Shown piece by piece: positions 1-8,781 of a DNA stretch of 64,000 nt. The stretch is from an uncultured Bacteroidia bacterium (GTDB lineage Bacteria; Bacteroidota; Bacteroidia; Bacteroidales; Prolixibacteraceae). The translations under genes and the position numbers were made by a program. Numbering within the stretch: the first letter of the stretch is position 1; every line of letters begins with the position of its first letter. Below the pieces are notes generated by a model that saw nothing but the letters and a program-made list of their open reading frames with translations, was not told where the DNA came from and did not search any database. The stretch spans positions 1-64,000 of the forward strand of contig CAIVMQ010000067.1 in NCBI GenBank assembly GCA_903907075.1. Reading direction: 5' to 3'.

Positions 1-452
1 TATTTATTTTATAAATATGGGTATGAATTAGACATTTGTTACTTGTTTTTTCTGAACCGTAAGGGGGGTTATTTTTATTGCTATATATTAGGTAAAATAT
101 AAACGCTGGATCTCCCAGCTATTAATTTTCCAGAGGCTTATATGGGATGTTTTTAGGGTATGTTTATTCTGAAATAATGAGAATAGTTTAACGAATTCCG
201 TTGTCCCAATGACCTGCTTCTTAATCCATTTAGAAGGGGTGATCTATTTAATCAAGATTTATTTAATACCTATTTATCATGCTTTCTACCTTCTCAAATT
301 TCTAATTTTGTTCAATAACTTTCTTCACTATTTTTTGTATATTTAACTATTATTATTTTTTATCTGATTAAAATTATTTTTTGATTTGAGACATTCGTTA
401 TTACTGAATGTCCATTTTCGAATGGTTAATCTTATTCACCAAAATAGATATT
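1..452. other. AT-rich stretch without a supported gene
   Basis: The left edge is very AT-rich. One forward frame is open from base 1 to a TAA at 100-102 (33 codons), but its composition is low-complexity and rich in Tyr, Phe and Leu, so I do not call it the end of a gene. No RNA gene, clear promoter or repeat was recognised before the first coding sequence. Confidence 0.5.
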
Positions 453-857
453 ATGGAAAAGGCGCAAAAAATCGGAGCTCAGATTTATGGTTATGGGGTG
501 TGTCTAATTGCGGTTATTACCCTATTAATTACAATTACAACGCTGGTAAATTCAATTTTTGACCTTCAGGATCCACTCCATTCTGGCTGGCGCCAGCCAG
601 GAGCAAGTCTGGCTTCCTATGAAAATTATAAAATGGATATTCTTAAGAGTACCCAGAAGGGGGAGGGGACGGCTCAAAGTTCGTATATCCCCGAAGAGAA
701 GACCATTATGGCCATGTACGAAGCGGCCAAGGATGATAAGATCCAATCAGCAAAGCATTCGGCTCATCAATCAATTACGATTAGCACTCTACTTATAGTG
801 ATTTCTATAATCCTTTTTATTACTCACTGGCAGTGGTTGCGTAAAATGAATAACTAA
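453..857 (+). CDS. Small two-helix membrane protein, function unknown
   Basis: The predicted product has 134 residues with two hydrophobic helices, one at about residues 14-33 and one at about 106-124. They flank a polar loop of about 70 residues, so a hairpin membrane topology is likely. The same frame also has an in-frame ATG at 408. I prefer 453 because the protein then begins MEKAQKIGAQ, directly followed by the first helix, whereas the extra 15 residues look like an untranslated leader. I do not recognise a named family or catalytic motif. No operon partner is apparent: the next gene lies 130 bp away. Coding character is supported by a normal amino-acid mix and the two helices. Confidence 0.6.
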   Translation: MEKAQKIGAQIYGYGVCLIAVITLLITITTLVNSIFDLQDPLHSGWRQPGASLASYENYKMDILKSTQKGEGTAQSSYIPEEKTIMAMYEAAKDDKIQSAKHSAHQSITISTLLIVISIILFITHWQWLRKMNN

Positions 858-989
858 GTTAATTAACTTCTATATCCATTCGATTAGTTCGGATTTGTAT
901 TTTGGTTTATTAAATAATAATTAGTCTTTATTTTTTGGGATGACTCATTTTGAGTAAATCAATTATAGTTTAATTTTAAAATCCTATTC

Positions 990-1286
990 ATGAAAACAAA
1001 AATTATGAAATTAGCTTGCGGAGCACTACTGTGTGCCTGGGTTCTAACATCCTGCTATTCTTATACCTCAGTTGTCGGACAAGGGGCAAAGGGAAATCAA
1101 CAAATTACCCAATGGAATCATTATTTAATTGGCGGACTTGCTCCCGTTGGTGTCTCTGATTCTAAAGTTATGGCTGGAGGTGCAACTGATTATACCGTGT
1201 TTACCCGAATGACATTTGTAAACGGTTTAATAAGTGGCCTCACATCGGGGATCTATTCTCCTACCACCACAACTGTTACCAAATAA
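990..1286 (+). CDS. Bor/Iss-like lipoprotein
   Basis: This is a 98-residue protein with a lipoprotein signal peptide: a hydrophobic stretch ends in a Leu-Thr-Ser-Cys lipobox at about residue 22, so it should be lipidated and membrane-anchored. The C-terminal block FVNGLISGLTSGIYSPTTTTV resembles the conserved end of the lambda Bor / Iss family (phage-derived lipoproteins of enterobacteria linked to serum survival), and the central H-Y-L-I-G-G-L segment fits the same fold. The role in this organism is unknown, and the enterobacterial function should not be transferred. It stands alone, and a hairpin terminator follows 15 bp after the stop. Confidence 0.7.
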   Translation: MKTKIMKLACGALLCAWVLTSCYSYTSVVGQGAKGNQQITQWNHYLIGGLAPVGVSDSKVMAGGATDYTVFTRMTFVNGLISGLTSGIYSPTTTTVTK

Positions 1287-1300
1287 TGAGTGACTTAAAT

Positions 1301-1334
1301 AAAGGGGGAATGATCTAACAATAGTTCCCCCTTT
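1301..1334. terminator. Hairpin shared by convergent genes
   Basis: Perfect 10-bp inverted repeat (1301-1310 pairs with 1325-1334) with a 14-nt loop. It lies between the ends of the Bor-like gene (+) and the acetyltransferase gene (-), and both arm ends supply short A/T runs, so it can serve both directions. Confidence 0.7.
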
Positions 1335-1366
1335 AATCACAGCATTGACTTTTTTGCTTAACGCCT

Positions 1367-1912
1367 TTATTCGAAGGTGAACTCACTTTTAAGTAAGCTC
1401 CAAACAGTAATGTTATGGAATTGATCCTCGAATCTCTCTCCACTTCGCTCAATACCTTCGTAGCTAAATCCAATCCTTTTTGCGATCTTCTCGCTCGCCT
1501 GATTGCCTATTGCTGAGCGGATTGTGATTCGGTTTATCCCCATTTTTTCAAAGGCAAGACGGATTAGGGTATTACACGATTGGGTTATTATCCCTTTTCC
1601 CTTCATATCTGAGATTAGCCAATAACCCATTTCACACTTTTCGTTTACCCTATCGGTATTGTGAAATCCTATAATTCCTGCAAAATCCCCCTTAAACCAG
1701 ATCGTATACTGCTCATTTAGTGACTCATCGCGCTGGGAAATAATAGTACGGATGAATGCTTCACTATCTTTGATCGCTTTGGTATAGTGAACAAATGGCA
1801 GCCATCTTCCCAGATGATCCCGGTTCTGATCAATCGCATTAAAGATAGTTGATGCATCGCGTAACTCTATTCGGTCAAGCAATAACTCAGTTGAAATAAC
1901 GATACTCTGCAT
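1367..1912 (-). CDS. GNAT-family N-acetyltransferase (RimJ/RimL type)
   Basis: A 181-residue protein of the usual length for RimJ/RimL-like acetyltransferases, which transfer acetyl from acetyl-CoA to N-terminal or other amines. Seen in the sequence: an N-terminal LRDAS block (residues about 17-21), the GIIGFHN strand, the GYWL...KGKGI acetyl-CoA pyrophosphate-loop region (about 96-108) and a C-terminal NxxSEKIAKRIGF helix (about 137-149), all characteristic of the family. The acceptor substrate (ribosomal protein, antibiotic or small amine) cannot be read from sequence. The gene follows pgk on the same strand, but a terminator separates them, so it is probably transcribed alone. Confidence 0.85.
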   Translation of the reverse strand: MQSIVISTELLLDRIELRDASTIFNAIDQNRDHLGRWLPFVHYTKAIKDSEAFIRTIISQRDESLNEQYTIWFKGDFAGIIGFHNTDRVNEKCEMGYWLISDMKGKGIITQSCNTLIRLAFEKMGINRITIRSAIGNQASEKIAKRIGFSYEGIERSGERFEDQFHNITVWSLLKSEFTFE

Positions 1913-1927
1913 TTTTATAAGGGTAAA

Positions 1928-1955
1928 AAAACCCGGACTAATCTATCCGGGTTTT
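1928..1955 (-). terminator. Rho-independent terminator of pgk
   Basis: A 10-bp perfect stem (1928-1937 with 1946-1955) and 8-nt loop. On the minus strand the stem is followed by a T run, the complement of the A tract at 1925-1931. It lies after the pgk stop and before the acetyltransferase start. Confidence 0.85.
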
Positions 1956-2070
1956 AAGGTTATGATTTGATAAACTCCAAGAGTAATTTAATTGGTAGCA
2001 CTTTGCGATTTTCTGAATCTTTGCACGAAAACTGGCTAAGGTTACGTCGCAATAGGTACTCTCTTGTTGG

Positions 2071-3264
2071 TTAGTCTAATACGGCTGCAATTCCAGGAAG
2101 AACTCTTCCTTCGAGATATTCAAGCATTGCTCCCCCTGCAGTTGAGATATAGGAAACCTTGTCGGCAATTCCAAATTTATTGACTGCGGCAACAGAGTCT
2201 CCGCCACCTACTAGTGAGAATGCACCCTTGCTTGTTGCTTCAACAATGGCATCACCGATGGCTTTTGTTCCATTGGCAAATTTTTCCATTTCAAAAACCC
2301 CAACAGGACCATTCCAGAGAATAGTGTTCGATTCGCTGATCACTTTCTTAAACAGTTTGATAGTCTCAGGGCCTACATCGAGTCCGGACCAGCCATCGCT
2401 GATATTATTTGAAGGGACGATATGAGTATTTGCTGTCTCGGCAAAGTCGTCAGCCTCCATAATATCGACGGCGAGTACAATTTTAACCCCTTTTTGCTCT
2501 GCTTTCTTTAAAATCTCAAGTGCGAGTCCCAGAAAATCATCCTCACATAATGATCCTCCGATTTTGCCACCCTGCGCCTTCATAAAGGTATAGGTCATTC
2601 CACCGCCGATAATCAGATTATCAACGCTATTTAATAGATTTTCAATGATGGTAATTTTAGAGGAGACCTTTGATCCACCCATGATCGCGGTAAAGGGGCG
2701 TTTGGGAGCTTTTAGGACTTTGTCTAGGCTTTTAACTTCGCTATCTACCAAGAATCCAAAGAGTTTGTCGTTGGGGAAGAATTGGGCTATAACGGCAGTC
2801 GATGCATGAGCGCGGTGAGCTGTTCCAAAGGCATCATTAATCCAACAGTCGCCGTTTTGTGCAAGTTGTTTTGCAAATTCAAAATCACCACCTTCTTCTT
2901 CAGGATGAAAGCGAAGATTTTCTAAGACCAGTATTTCGCCGGGTTTGAGAGAATCGGCCATCAGTTTGGTAGCCTCTCCGATACAATCAGGAGCGCTCTT
3001 TACTTTAATTCCACCAAGTAGTTCAGAGAGGTGAGGAACAAGATGCCTCATCGAAAATTTATCTTCAGGCCCTTTCTTCGGACGGCCGAGGTGAGACATA
3101 ATAATTGCGGCCCCACCATTTTCAATCACTTTTTTGATGGTAGGGAGTGCGGCGGTCATCCGTGTGTCGTCGGTAATGACGAAATTTTCATCGAACGGCA
3201 CATTAAAGTCAACGCGAATTAGGGCCTTCTTGCCCGTGAAGTCATACTTTTCAATCGTCTGCAT
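2071..3264 (-). CDS. pgk: Phosphoglycerate kinase
   Basis: Cytosolic glycolytic enzyme that interconverts 1,3-bisphosphoglycerate + ADP and 3-phosphoglycerate + ATP. The 397-residue length is standard. Visible motifs in order are the N-terminal RVDFNVP substrate segment (about residues 17-23), SHLGRPKG-like (57-64), [11 protein letters not shown] (115-125), [11 protein letters not shown] (144-154), [10 protein letters not shown] (195-204), the nucleotide-binding GPVGVFE block (about 319-325) and the GGGDS motif (about 353-357). All key residues appear intact. It is monocistronic, with its own -7 box upstream and a strong terminator downstream. Confidence 0.97.
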   Translation of the reverse strand: MQTIEKYDFTGKKALIRVDFNVPFDENFVITDDTRMTAALPTIKKVIENGGAAIIMSHLGRPKKGPEDKFSMRHLVPHLSELLGGIKVKSAPDCIGEATKLMADSLKPGEILVLENLRFHPEEEGGDFEFAKQLAQNGDCWINDAFGTAHRAHASTAVIAQFFPNDKLFGFLVDSEVKSLDKVLKAPKRPFTAIMGGSKVSSKITIIENLLNSVDNLIIGGGMTYTFMKAQGGKIGGSLCEDDFLGLALEILKKAEQKGVKIVLAVDIMEADDFAETANTHIVPSNNISDGWSGLDVGPETIKLFKKVISESNTILWNGPVGVFEMEKFANGTKAIGDAIVEATSKGAFSLVGGGDSVAAVNKFGIADKVSYISTAGGAMLEYLEGRVLPGIAAVLD

Positions 3265-3292
3265 TTTACACTAAATTTAGTAAATCTTTGTT

Positions 3293-3300
3293 CAAAGATA
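3293..3300 (-). promoter_or_regulatory. Candidate -7 box for pgk
   Basis: Read on the minus strand this is TATCTTTG, matching the Bacteroidota TAnnTTTG consensus, about 29 nt before the pgk start. A convincing -33 element was not seen. Confidence 0.55.
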
Positions 3301-3375
3301 GGTAAAAAAGTGTTTTAACGGTTAAATAAGAGGGAGATTTTCGTCTCGATTTAATCCTTTCTTAACAAATCTTCC

Positions 3376-3383
3376 TACTTTTG
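3376..3383 (+). promoter_or_regulatory. Candidate -7 box for holB
   Basis: TACTTTTG matches the TAnnTTTG consensus. Transcription would begin near 3390, which argues for the ATG at 3444 as the holB start rather than the TTG at 3396. Confidence 0.5.
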
Positions 3384-3443
3384 GAAACTCAATGATTGTT
3401 TAAATTCTATGAACCCTTTTTTATTAAACCTTACTCACAGCCG

Positions 3444-4568
3444 ATGCAATTTAAAGATGTAATTGGCCAGGAAGAAACGAAACAAAAATTAATCCAGTCC
3501 GTTGAGGAGGGTCGGATTCCGCATGCTCAGTTGCTGGCAGGCCCCCCCGGAAATGGGAAATTAGCTCTTGCACTTGCATTTGCTCAATATATAAATTGTT
3601 CTGAACGCAGTAACCGCGACTCTTGTGGCGTGTGTAGTTCGTGTCGGAAGGTTGGACAATTAATTCATCCGGATCTCCATTTTACTGTCCCTATTATCAA
3701 GACAAAGGCTATAGATAAACCTACCACGAATGATTATATAATGAAGTGGCGCCCTTATTTTCTAGAAAACCCTTATCCTCAATATGAGCAATGGATGGAT
3801 TGCATTGCGGATGAGAATAAGCAAGGGGCTATTTATGTTGATGAAGCAAGGGATCTTATCCGTAAGCTGAATCAGAAATCTTATGAGTCTGAATATAAGG
3901 TCTCTATAATTTGGTTGCCTGAGATGATGAATGCGAACTGTTCAAATAAGATCTTGAAGATTTTGGAGGAACCACCTCAGAAGACGCTGTTTATATTAAT
4001 TTCGGAGGCTGAGGAGAAACTTTTGAGCACCATTCGTTCGAGGTGTCAGTTTATTCGGGTACCTAAAATTAGCGACTCTGATTTAACCCAGGCCCTTTTG
4101 CCGATGGCAAATTTAACAAGTAGTAATCCTGCAACTATCGCACGGCTTTCGCGTGGCAACTATTTTCGGGCTCTCGAGTTAATGCAAAATGATGAGCTTC
4201 GTAAGTTTAACTTTACACAGTTTGCCCAGATAATGCGTATTGGATATGGGCGTAAGCTTCAAGAGATACTAAATTGGTCGGAGGAGATGGCTGGGATAGG
4301 CCGGATTAAGCAGATGAGCTTACTGAAATATTGCGGTGAGCTCCTACGCGAAAATTTCCTCCACAATCTCAAAGAGCCCGATTTGGTTTATATGGATGAT
4401 CAGGAGTATGAGTTTTCGAAGAGATTTGCCCCCTTTATCAATGAAAGAAATGTAATCTATCTTTTTCGTGAATTCGAAAATGGCTATCGGGATATTTCGA
4501 TGAATGGTAATGCGAAACTTGTATTTACTGATCTGGGATTAAAAGTTTCGAAATTAATCCGCTTATAG
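3444..4568 (+). CDS. holB: DNA polymerase III subunit delta' (clamp-loader AAA+ protein)
   Basis: This 374-residue AAA+ protein is the delta' subunit of the replicative clamp loader, which works with DnaX and delta to load the sliding clamp. Seen: the start MQFKDVIGQEE typical of DnaX/HolB proteins; a degenerate Walker A (GPPGNGKL, with Leu where Ser/Thr would bind Mg-ATP, as expected for the non-hydrolysing delta'); a four-Cys zinc module (C...CGVCSSC) right after it; an ILEEPP sensor segment; and a sensor-1/SRC-like TIRSRCQ motif. An upstream in-frame TTG at 3396 exists, but the ATG and promoter favour 3444. It precedes ricT and gldH, a gene order I regard as common in Bacteroidota. Confidence 0.9.
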   Translation: MQFKDVIGQEETKQKLIQSVEEGRIPHAQLLAGPPGNGKLALALAFAQYINCSERSNRDSCGVCSSCRKVGQLIHPDLHFTVPIIKTKAIDKPTTNDYIMKWRPYFLENPYPQYEQWMDCIADENKQGAIYVDEARDLIRKLNQKSYESEYKVSIIWLPEMMNANCSNKILKILEEPPQKTLFILISEAEEKLLSTIRSRCQFIRVPKISDSDLTQALLPMANLTSSNPATIARLSRGNYFRALELMQNDELRKFNFTQFAQIMRIGYGRKLQEILNWSEEMAGIGRIKQMSLLKYCGELLRENFLHNLKEPDLVYMDDQEYEFSKRFAPFINERNVIYLFREFENGYRDISMNGNAKLVFTDLGLKVSKLIRL

Positions 4569-4637
4569 CTGAATTTTAAGTGATTAAATTCAGGTGCACT
4601 ATCGGTTGAATAGTCTATTTAAGTAAAATAGAATCAC

Positions 4638-4645
4638 TATTTTTG
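4638..4645 (+). promoter_or_regulatory. Candidate -7 box for ricT-gldH
   Basis: TATTTTTG matches TAnnTTTG and lies 69 nt before the ricT ATG. No good -33 element was seen at the right distance, so this is tentative. Confidence 0.45.
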
Positions 4646-4713
4646 CAGTGTAAAATTTTTACAGTTTTGATCCCTAAAGGATATAACAGTATTAATAAGG
4701 TTAAATTAGGCAG

Positions 4714-5859
4714 ATGAATACTCCGGAAAAGATTGCACGTGGTTGCCAGACCACTGATAGGGTTGGAAGTTGTGCTAAATTAAATGTTTACAATTGGCTT
4801 TATGATGTAAAAAGCAGCGTTAATACTGAAGATATCATAGAGGTAAGGTTTAAAAATACACGCAAGGATTATTTTCGGAATATAAATGGACTGATCCTTA
4901 AGCCGGGTGATATGGTAGCTGTTGAGTCGAGTCCGGGGCATGATATCGGCATGGTATCACTAGTAGGTGATCTAGTTCTTAAACAAGTTAAGCGTCATAA
5001 AGTGACCTTGGTTGATGGAGAGATCCGCAAGGTTTACCGTTTAGCTAAGGCTACAGATCTTGAAAAATGGGAAGAGGCGATAGCCAGTGAGCACTCTATA
5101 ATGCTTGAAGCACGAAAAATAGCCGAGGATCTTCATCTGAATATGAAGATTGGTGATGTAGAGTTTCAGGGGGATAAAACAAAGGCGATATTTTATTATA
5201 TCGCTGATGAGCGGGTTGATTTTCGGCAGTTAATAAGGCTCTATGCCGATGCCTTTAAGATTCGGATCGAGATGCGTCAGATCGGTGCCCGGCAGGAGGC
5301 TGCACGAATTGGTGGAATAGGTCCATGCGGCAGGGAATTGTGTTGCAGCTCCTGGATGTCTAATTTTGTCTCCGTTTCTACTACGGCTGCACGGTATCAG
5401 GAAATTTCACTTAATCCCCAAAAATTGGCTGGACAATGTGGAAAATTAAAATGCTGTCTTAATTTTGAACTTGATAGTTATATCGATGCGCAGAAAGATT
5501 TTCCATCAACCACTGTTCCTTTGGAAACAGAGAAGGGCAATTATAAATATTTTAAAGCAGATATCTTTAAAGGAATTTTTTGGTATGCTAGTGATAACCA
5601 TCAACCGGGAGGAATAGTTCCTGTTTCGGTAGAGAAGGTTAAAGAGATTCAGCTTCTGAATCGCAGTGGGCAAAAAGTGGCACAATTGATTAATGAAAAT
5701 ACTCTTGTGGTCGAGACTGAAGGGCATAGCTACCTCAACGCAGTTGGAGATGAAAGTATTGAACGGTTTGATTCGGATTTCAAGATTCACCGTAAAAAGA
5801 GGCACAAACCAGTTTTAACAAGAAAATCGAATACCGATAATGAAGTTCAACCAAATTAG
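4714..5859 (+). CDS. ricT: PSP1-domain protein, RicT (YaaT)-like Fe-S protein
   Basis: A 381-residue cytoplasmic protein with a PSP1 C-terminal domain. In Bacillus the homologue RicT (YaaT) joins RicA and RicF in an Fe-S-containing complex affecting RNA processing and development. The role in Bacteroidota is less well established. Seen: the GDMVAVE / GHDIGMV N-terminal PSP1 core (about residues 68-88), then the cysteine motif CGRELCC (from about residue 205) and CGKLKCC (about 243-249), which are the expected cluster ligands. The tail after residue 350 is basic and low-complexity. The end overlaps gldH by 20 bp, implying co-transcription. Confidence 0.85.
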   Translation: MNTPEKIARGCQTTDRVGSCAKLNVYNWLYDVKSSVNTEDIIEVRFKNTRKDYFRNINGLILKPGDMVAVESSPGHDIGMVSLVGDLVLKQVKRHKVTLVDGEIRKVYRLAKATDLEKWEEAIASEHSIMLEARKIAEDLHLNMKIGDVEFQGDKTKAIFYYIADERVDFRQLIRLYADAFKIRIEMRQIGARQEAARIGGIGPCGRELCCSSWMSNFVSVSTTAARYQEISLNPQKLAGQCGKLKCCLNFELDSYIDAQKDFPSTTVPLETEKGNYKYFKADIFKGIFWYASDNHQPGGIVPVSVEKVKEIQLLNRSGQKVAQLINENTLVVETEGHSYLNAVGDESIERFDSDFKIHRKKRHKPVLTRKSNTDNEVQPN

Positions 5860-6352
5860 CATAATGCCTAGGAGTAGTTTTGTTCTTGCAGGCACAATTC
5901 TTGCAATGCTATTATCGATACTTACGGGATCGTGCAGAAAAGGTGCTGTTGTTGAAGACTATCGCAGGATAAAGCACTCCGCATGGAATCAGGATACCGC
6001 CTTGGTCTTTGAACTTAATGTTCCTGATGCTAAAAAAAGCTATCATTTATCGTTTACTGTGCGTAATGAAGGGAGATATTCCTTTCGCAATCTTTGGCTT
6101 TTTGTAAGTATTGAGACCCCTGCAGGGAAGGAGATGAAAGATACTGTAGAGTTGACACTCGCCGATCCATCGGGTATGTGGCTTGGGAGCGGGTTGGGAG
6201 ATTTATACGATTGGAAGTATCCTTTTAAGCAGTCAATTTTCTTTCCTGAGCTGGGTACCTACACTATTTCTGTGAGCCAGGGGATGCGCACAGCCGATGG
6301 AATTCTAAAAGGGATACACGATTTTGGAATTATAGTGGAAAAGGCACATTAA
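5840..6352 (+). CDS. gldH: Gliding motility lipoprotein GldH
   Basis: A 170-residue lipoprotein: hydrophobic signal followed by a Leu-Thr-Gly-Ser-Cys lipobox at about residue 32. The mature protein keeps features of the GldH family, an immunoglobulin-like fold with FELNVPD, a conserved R-Y-S-F-R-N-L-W-L-F strand and the GLGDLYDWKYP segment. GldH is one of the Gld lipoproteins associated with gliding and type IX secretion in Flavobacterium, but it also occurs in non-gliding Bacteroidota. The start overlaps ricT by 20 bp; an ATG at 5864 would give a shorter signal peptide and is an equally possible start. Confidence 0.85.
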   Translation: MKFNQISIMPRSSFVLAGTILAMLLSILTGSCRKGAVVEDYRRIKHSAWNQDTALVFELNVPDAKKSYHLSFTVRNEGRYSFRNLWLFVSIETPAGKEMKDTVELTLADPSGMWLGSGLGDLYDWKYPFKQSIFFPELGTYTISVSQGMRTADGILKGIHDFGIIVEKAH

Positions 6353-6375
6353 CGTTTAATCTAGAATTATCTCGG

Positions 6376-7125
6376 ATGAGTAAAAACAAACTGGCCAAGT
6401 TTGCAGATCTAAATACCTTTGGTCATGTTATTCAATTGTCTTATCGCAAGTTATTAGATGAGGGATTCTCCTTCAAAGGGAGATGGAATAGCGATTTTTT
6501 TAAAAATGATCGTCCAATCGTCTTGGAACTAGGATGCGGTAAAGGGGAATATACCGTTGGGCTAGCCAAACTTTTTACGGATAAAAATTTTGTTGGAATC
6601 GATATAAAAGGATCTCGGATGTGGTCTGGAGCAAAGGAGGCGCTAAGTGATGGGCTCTTAAATTGTGGATTTGTAAGAACCAATATTGAGCTGCTAACCC
6701 ACTTTTTTGCTCCCGGGGAGGTAGCCGAAATATGGATTACCTTTCCTGATCCTCAGATGAAAAGGGTCAATAAAAGACTCACTTCGGTAAGATTCTTAAC
6801 CTCATATTGTGAAATCCTTAATGCGAACGGATTAATTCATCTTAAGACAGACAGTGATTTTTTGTATCAATATACCCTTGCAACCATAGCTATTAATAAA
6901 TTTCCTGTTCAGGTGAATACGGCTGATTTGTATGGCGATGGCTTAGCAGACGATATTTTAGGTATAAAAACCTATTACGAGCAGCAATGGTTAGATCGGG
7001 GTAAGACAATCAAGTATTTGAAATATATCCCACATTTGAATGATCTTAAAGAGCCTGAGGTAGAGATCGCGTTTGATGATTATCGTAGCTTTGGACGTAG
7101 TTCAACATTATTGGATAATCCTTAG
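6376..7125 (+). CDS. trmB: tRNA (guanine-46-N7)-methyltransferase
   Basis: Uses S-adenosylmethionine to methylate N7 of G46 in the tRNA variable loop. The 249-residue protein shows motif I VLELGCGKGEYT (about residues 50-61), motif II FVGIDIKGSRMW (about 73-84), and the family signature ITFPDPQMKRVNKR (about 121-134) that carries the catalytic and tRNA-binding residues. A C-terminal LKTDSDF segment (about 156-162) is also conserved in TrmB. It lies 23 bp after gldH and 14 bp before the alkyltransferase-like gene, so these genes probably share one transcript. Confidence 0.93.
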   Translation: MSKNKLAKFADLNTFGHVIQLSYRKLLDEGFSFKGRWNSDFFKNDRPIVLELGCGKGEYTVGLAKLFTDKNFVGIDIKGSRMWSGAKEALSDGLLNCGFVRTNIELLTHFFAPGEVAEIWITFPDPQMKRVNKRLTSVRFLTSYCEILNANGLIHLKTDSDFLYQYTLATIAINKFPVQVNTADLYGDGLADDILGIKTYYEQQWLDRGKTIKYLKYIPHLNDLKEPEVEIAFDDYRSFGRSSTLLDNP

Positions 7126-7139
7126 GTCAAAAAAATCAG

Positions 7140-7466
7140 ATGTCAGATTTCTATCAAAATGTGTATGCTGTTGTTCGGTTAATTCCTTCTGGAAGAGTTA
7201 CGAGTTATGGTGCAATTGCACGCTATCTAGGCAGTTCAGGATCATCGCGTATGGTTGGGTGGGCAATGAATTTGTCGCATAATCAGCCAATCTATGTCCC
7301 AGCACACCGCGTGGTAAACCGCAATGGATTGCTTACGGGTAAAATTCATTTCGGAACACCCGACCAAATGGAAGAATTACTAGAAAATGAGGGTGTTCAT
7401 GTTGAAGATGATAAGGTTTTAGGATTTGACACACTTTTGTGGGACCCAATAATCGAATTGCGATGA
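7140..7466 (+). CDS. Alkyltransferase-like protein (MGMT family, no active Cys)
   Basis: A 108-residue protein covering only the DNA-binding domain of the O6-methylguanine-DNA methyltransferase family. The motif that reads PCHR in true methyltransferases is PAHRV here (about residues 54-58), so the alkyl-accepting cysteine is missing. This is the hallmark of alkyltransferase-like (ATL) proteins, which bind O6-alkylguanine and flag it for nucleotide excision repair. The helix-turn-helix region with GRVTSYGAIA (about 18-27) and the NRNGLLTG loop are intact. It starts 14 bp after trmB and is followed by a terminator, ending the holB-to-ATL run. Confidence 0.88.
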   Translation: MSDFYQNVYAVVRLIPSGRVTSYGAIARYLGSSGSSRMVGWAMNLSHNQPIYVPAHRVVNRNGLLTGKIHFGTPDQMEELLENEGVHVEDDKVLGFDTLLWDPIIELR

Positions 7467-7523
7467 ACAATAAAGAGAATCAACCGTTGTGTTTAAAAGG
7501 GGGTTAAGGTTCGAAAGTTGACC

Positions 7524-7550
7524 TTCGGGATGATTTATCACCCGAATTTT
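7524..7550 (+). terminator. Terminator after the ATL gene
   Basis: Stem 7524-7529 with 7541-7546, extended inward by TGAT/ATCA pairs around a TT loop, followed by TTTT. It separates the holB-to-ATL group from the mrp gene. Confidence 0.65.
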
Positions 7551-7609
7551 AAAAATTAGTCGATTTCAGCTAACATATAATAATATAAAGCGTTTAAGAT
7601 TTATAAGTA

Positions 7610-8701
7610 ATGGCAGTTATACCAAAAACAATTCTAGATATCCTTCGGAAGGTTAATTTTCCTGGAACAACAGATACTATTGTTGATCTTGAGATGGTAC
7701 AAGAGATCCGAATCGCCGGAAGCAGAATCAGTTTTACATTGGTTTTTGGCCGCGATACCGACCCAAATATTCAGGCTCTCTTGGCCACCTGCGCCTCTGA
7801 GATTGAGCAGGCTTTAGGGACCGATTACGATCTCCTGATCACCCCTAAAGGTAAACATCGCATGGAAGCTCCGGTATTGCCTGGGGTGAAAAATATCATT
7901 GCAATTGCTTCCGGGAAAGGGGGCGTGGGTAAGTCTACGGTCGCAGTAAATCTTGCTGTTGCATTGGCCAGGAGTGGTGCCAAAGTGGGATTGATTGATG
8001 CAGATATCTTTGGTCCGTCAATTCCAAAGATGTTTGGCGAAGAGAATTCTCAGCCTTTAATGGAGTCAGTCGAAGGTCGTGATATGATTATCCCAATTGA
8101 GAAATTTGGGGTTAAAATCCTTTCGATTGGATTTTTTGGCAATAAGGACAATGCCCTGATTTGGCGCGGACCGGTAGCCTCAAATGCTCTTAAGCAGTTG
8201 ATAATGCAGGGGCAATGGGGTGATCTTGACTATTTGTTAATCGACCTTCCTCCGGGTACAAGTGATATCCATCTCACCATAGTTCAGACCCTTCCAGTTA
8301 CCGGTAGCGTTATTGTAACGACACCTCAGGATGTGGCTCTTGCCGATGTTATTAAAGGAGTTTCGATGTTTAGAAGCAAATCGATTGAGGTTCCTGTATT
8401 GGGAATTATAGAAAATATGTCATGGTTTACTCCCGAGGAACTACCTGATAATAAGTATTATATCTTTGGAAAAGATGGGGGTAAGGATCTGGCTCGTGAT
8501 TTGGATATCCCTTTTCTGGGGCAGATTCCAATTGTGATGAGCATTCGTGAGGGTGGAGATCAAGGTATTCCGGTTGCCTGGCACGATCATACCACTTCAG
8601 CACTCGCATTTATGGCTTTGGCAGAACAAGTTATTCAGCAATTGGAGTACCGCAATGAAAATTTAAGACCCACAGAGCGTGTAAGGATCAAAAAAGGGTA
8701 A
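7610..8701 (+). CDS. Mrp/NBP35-family Fe-S cluster carrier ATPase (ApbC-like)
   Basis: A 363-residue cytosolic P-loop ATPase that carries and transfers Fe-S clusters. The N-terminal 90 residues form a MIP18/DUF59 domain. Then come the deviant Walker A GKGGVGKSTVAVNLA (about residues 103-117), Asp-containing switch LIDADIFGPSIPKMFG (about 128-143), the WRGPVASNALKQ block (about 185-196), and LLIDLPPGTSDIHL (about 208-221). The CxxC cluster-binding pair seen in some Mrp proteins is absent near ENMSWF, which is usual for this subgroup as far as I know. A terminator precedes it, so it is probably transcribed alone. Confidence 0.9.
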   Translation: MAVIPKTILDILRKVNFPGTTDTIVDLEMVQEIRIAGSRISFTLVFGRDTDPNIQALLATCASEIEQALGTDYDLLITPKGKHRMEAPVLPGVKNIIAIASGKGGVGKSTVAVNLAVALARSGAKVGLIDADIFGPSIPKMFGEENSQPLMESVEGRDMIIPIEKFGVKILSIGFFGNKDNALIWRGPVASNALKQLIMQGQWGDLDYLLIDLPPGTSDIHLTIVQTLPVTGSVIVTTPQDVALADVIKGVSMFRSKSIEVPVLGIIENMSWFTPEELPDNKYYIFGKDGGKDLARDLDIPFLGQIPIVMSIREGGDQGIPVAWHDHTTSALAFMALAEQVIQQLEYRNENLRPTERVRIKKG

Positions 8702-8781
8702 CGGCATCATTTCTCTTTGTATCTTTACAAACATGTTTCTTGGTTAAGAACCACTCATTGTAATAAACCCGGTATAGAAAT

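Noticed and set aside
1-102. Frame open from the left edge as the end of a gene
   Set aside because: Only 33 codons, rich in Tyr/Phe/Leu from AT-rich DNA; no motif to support it.
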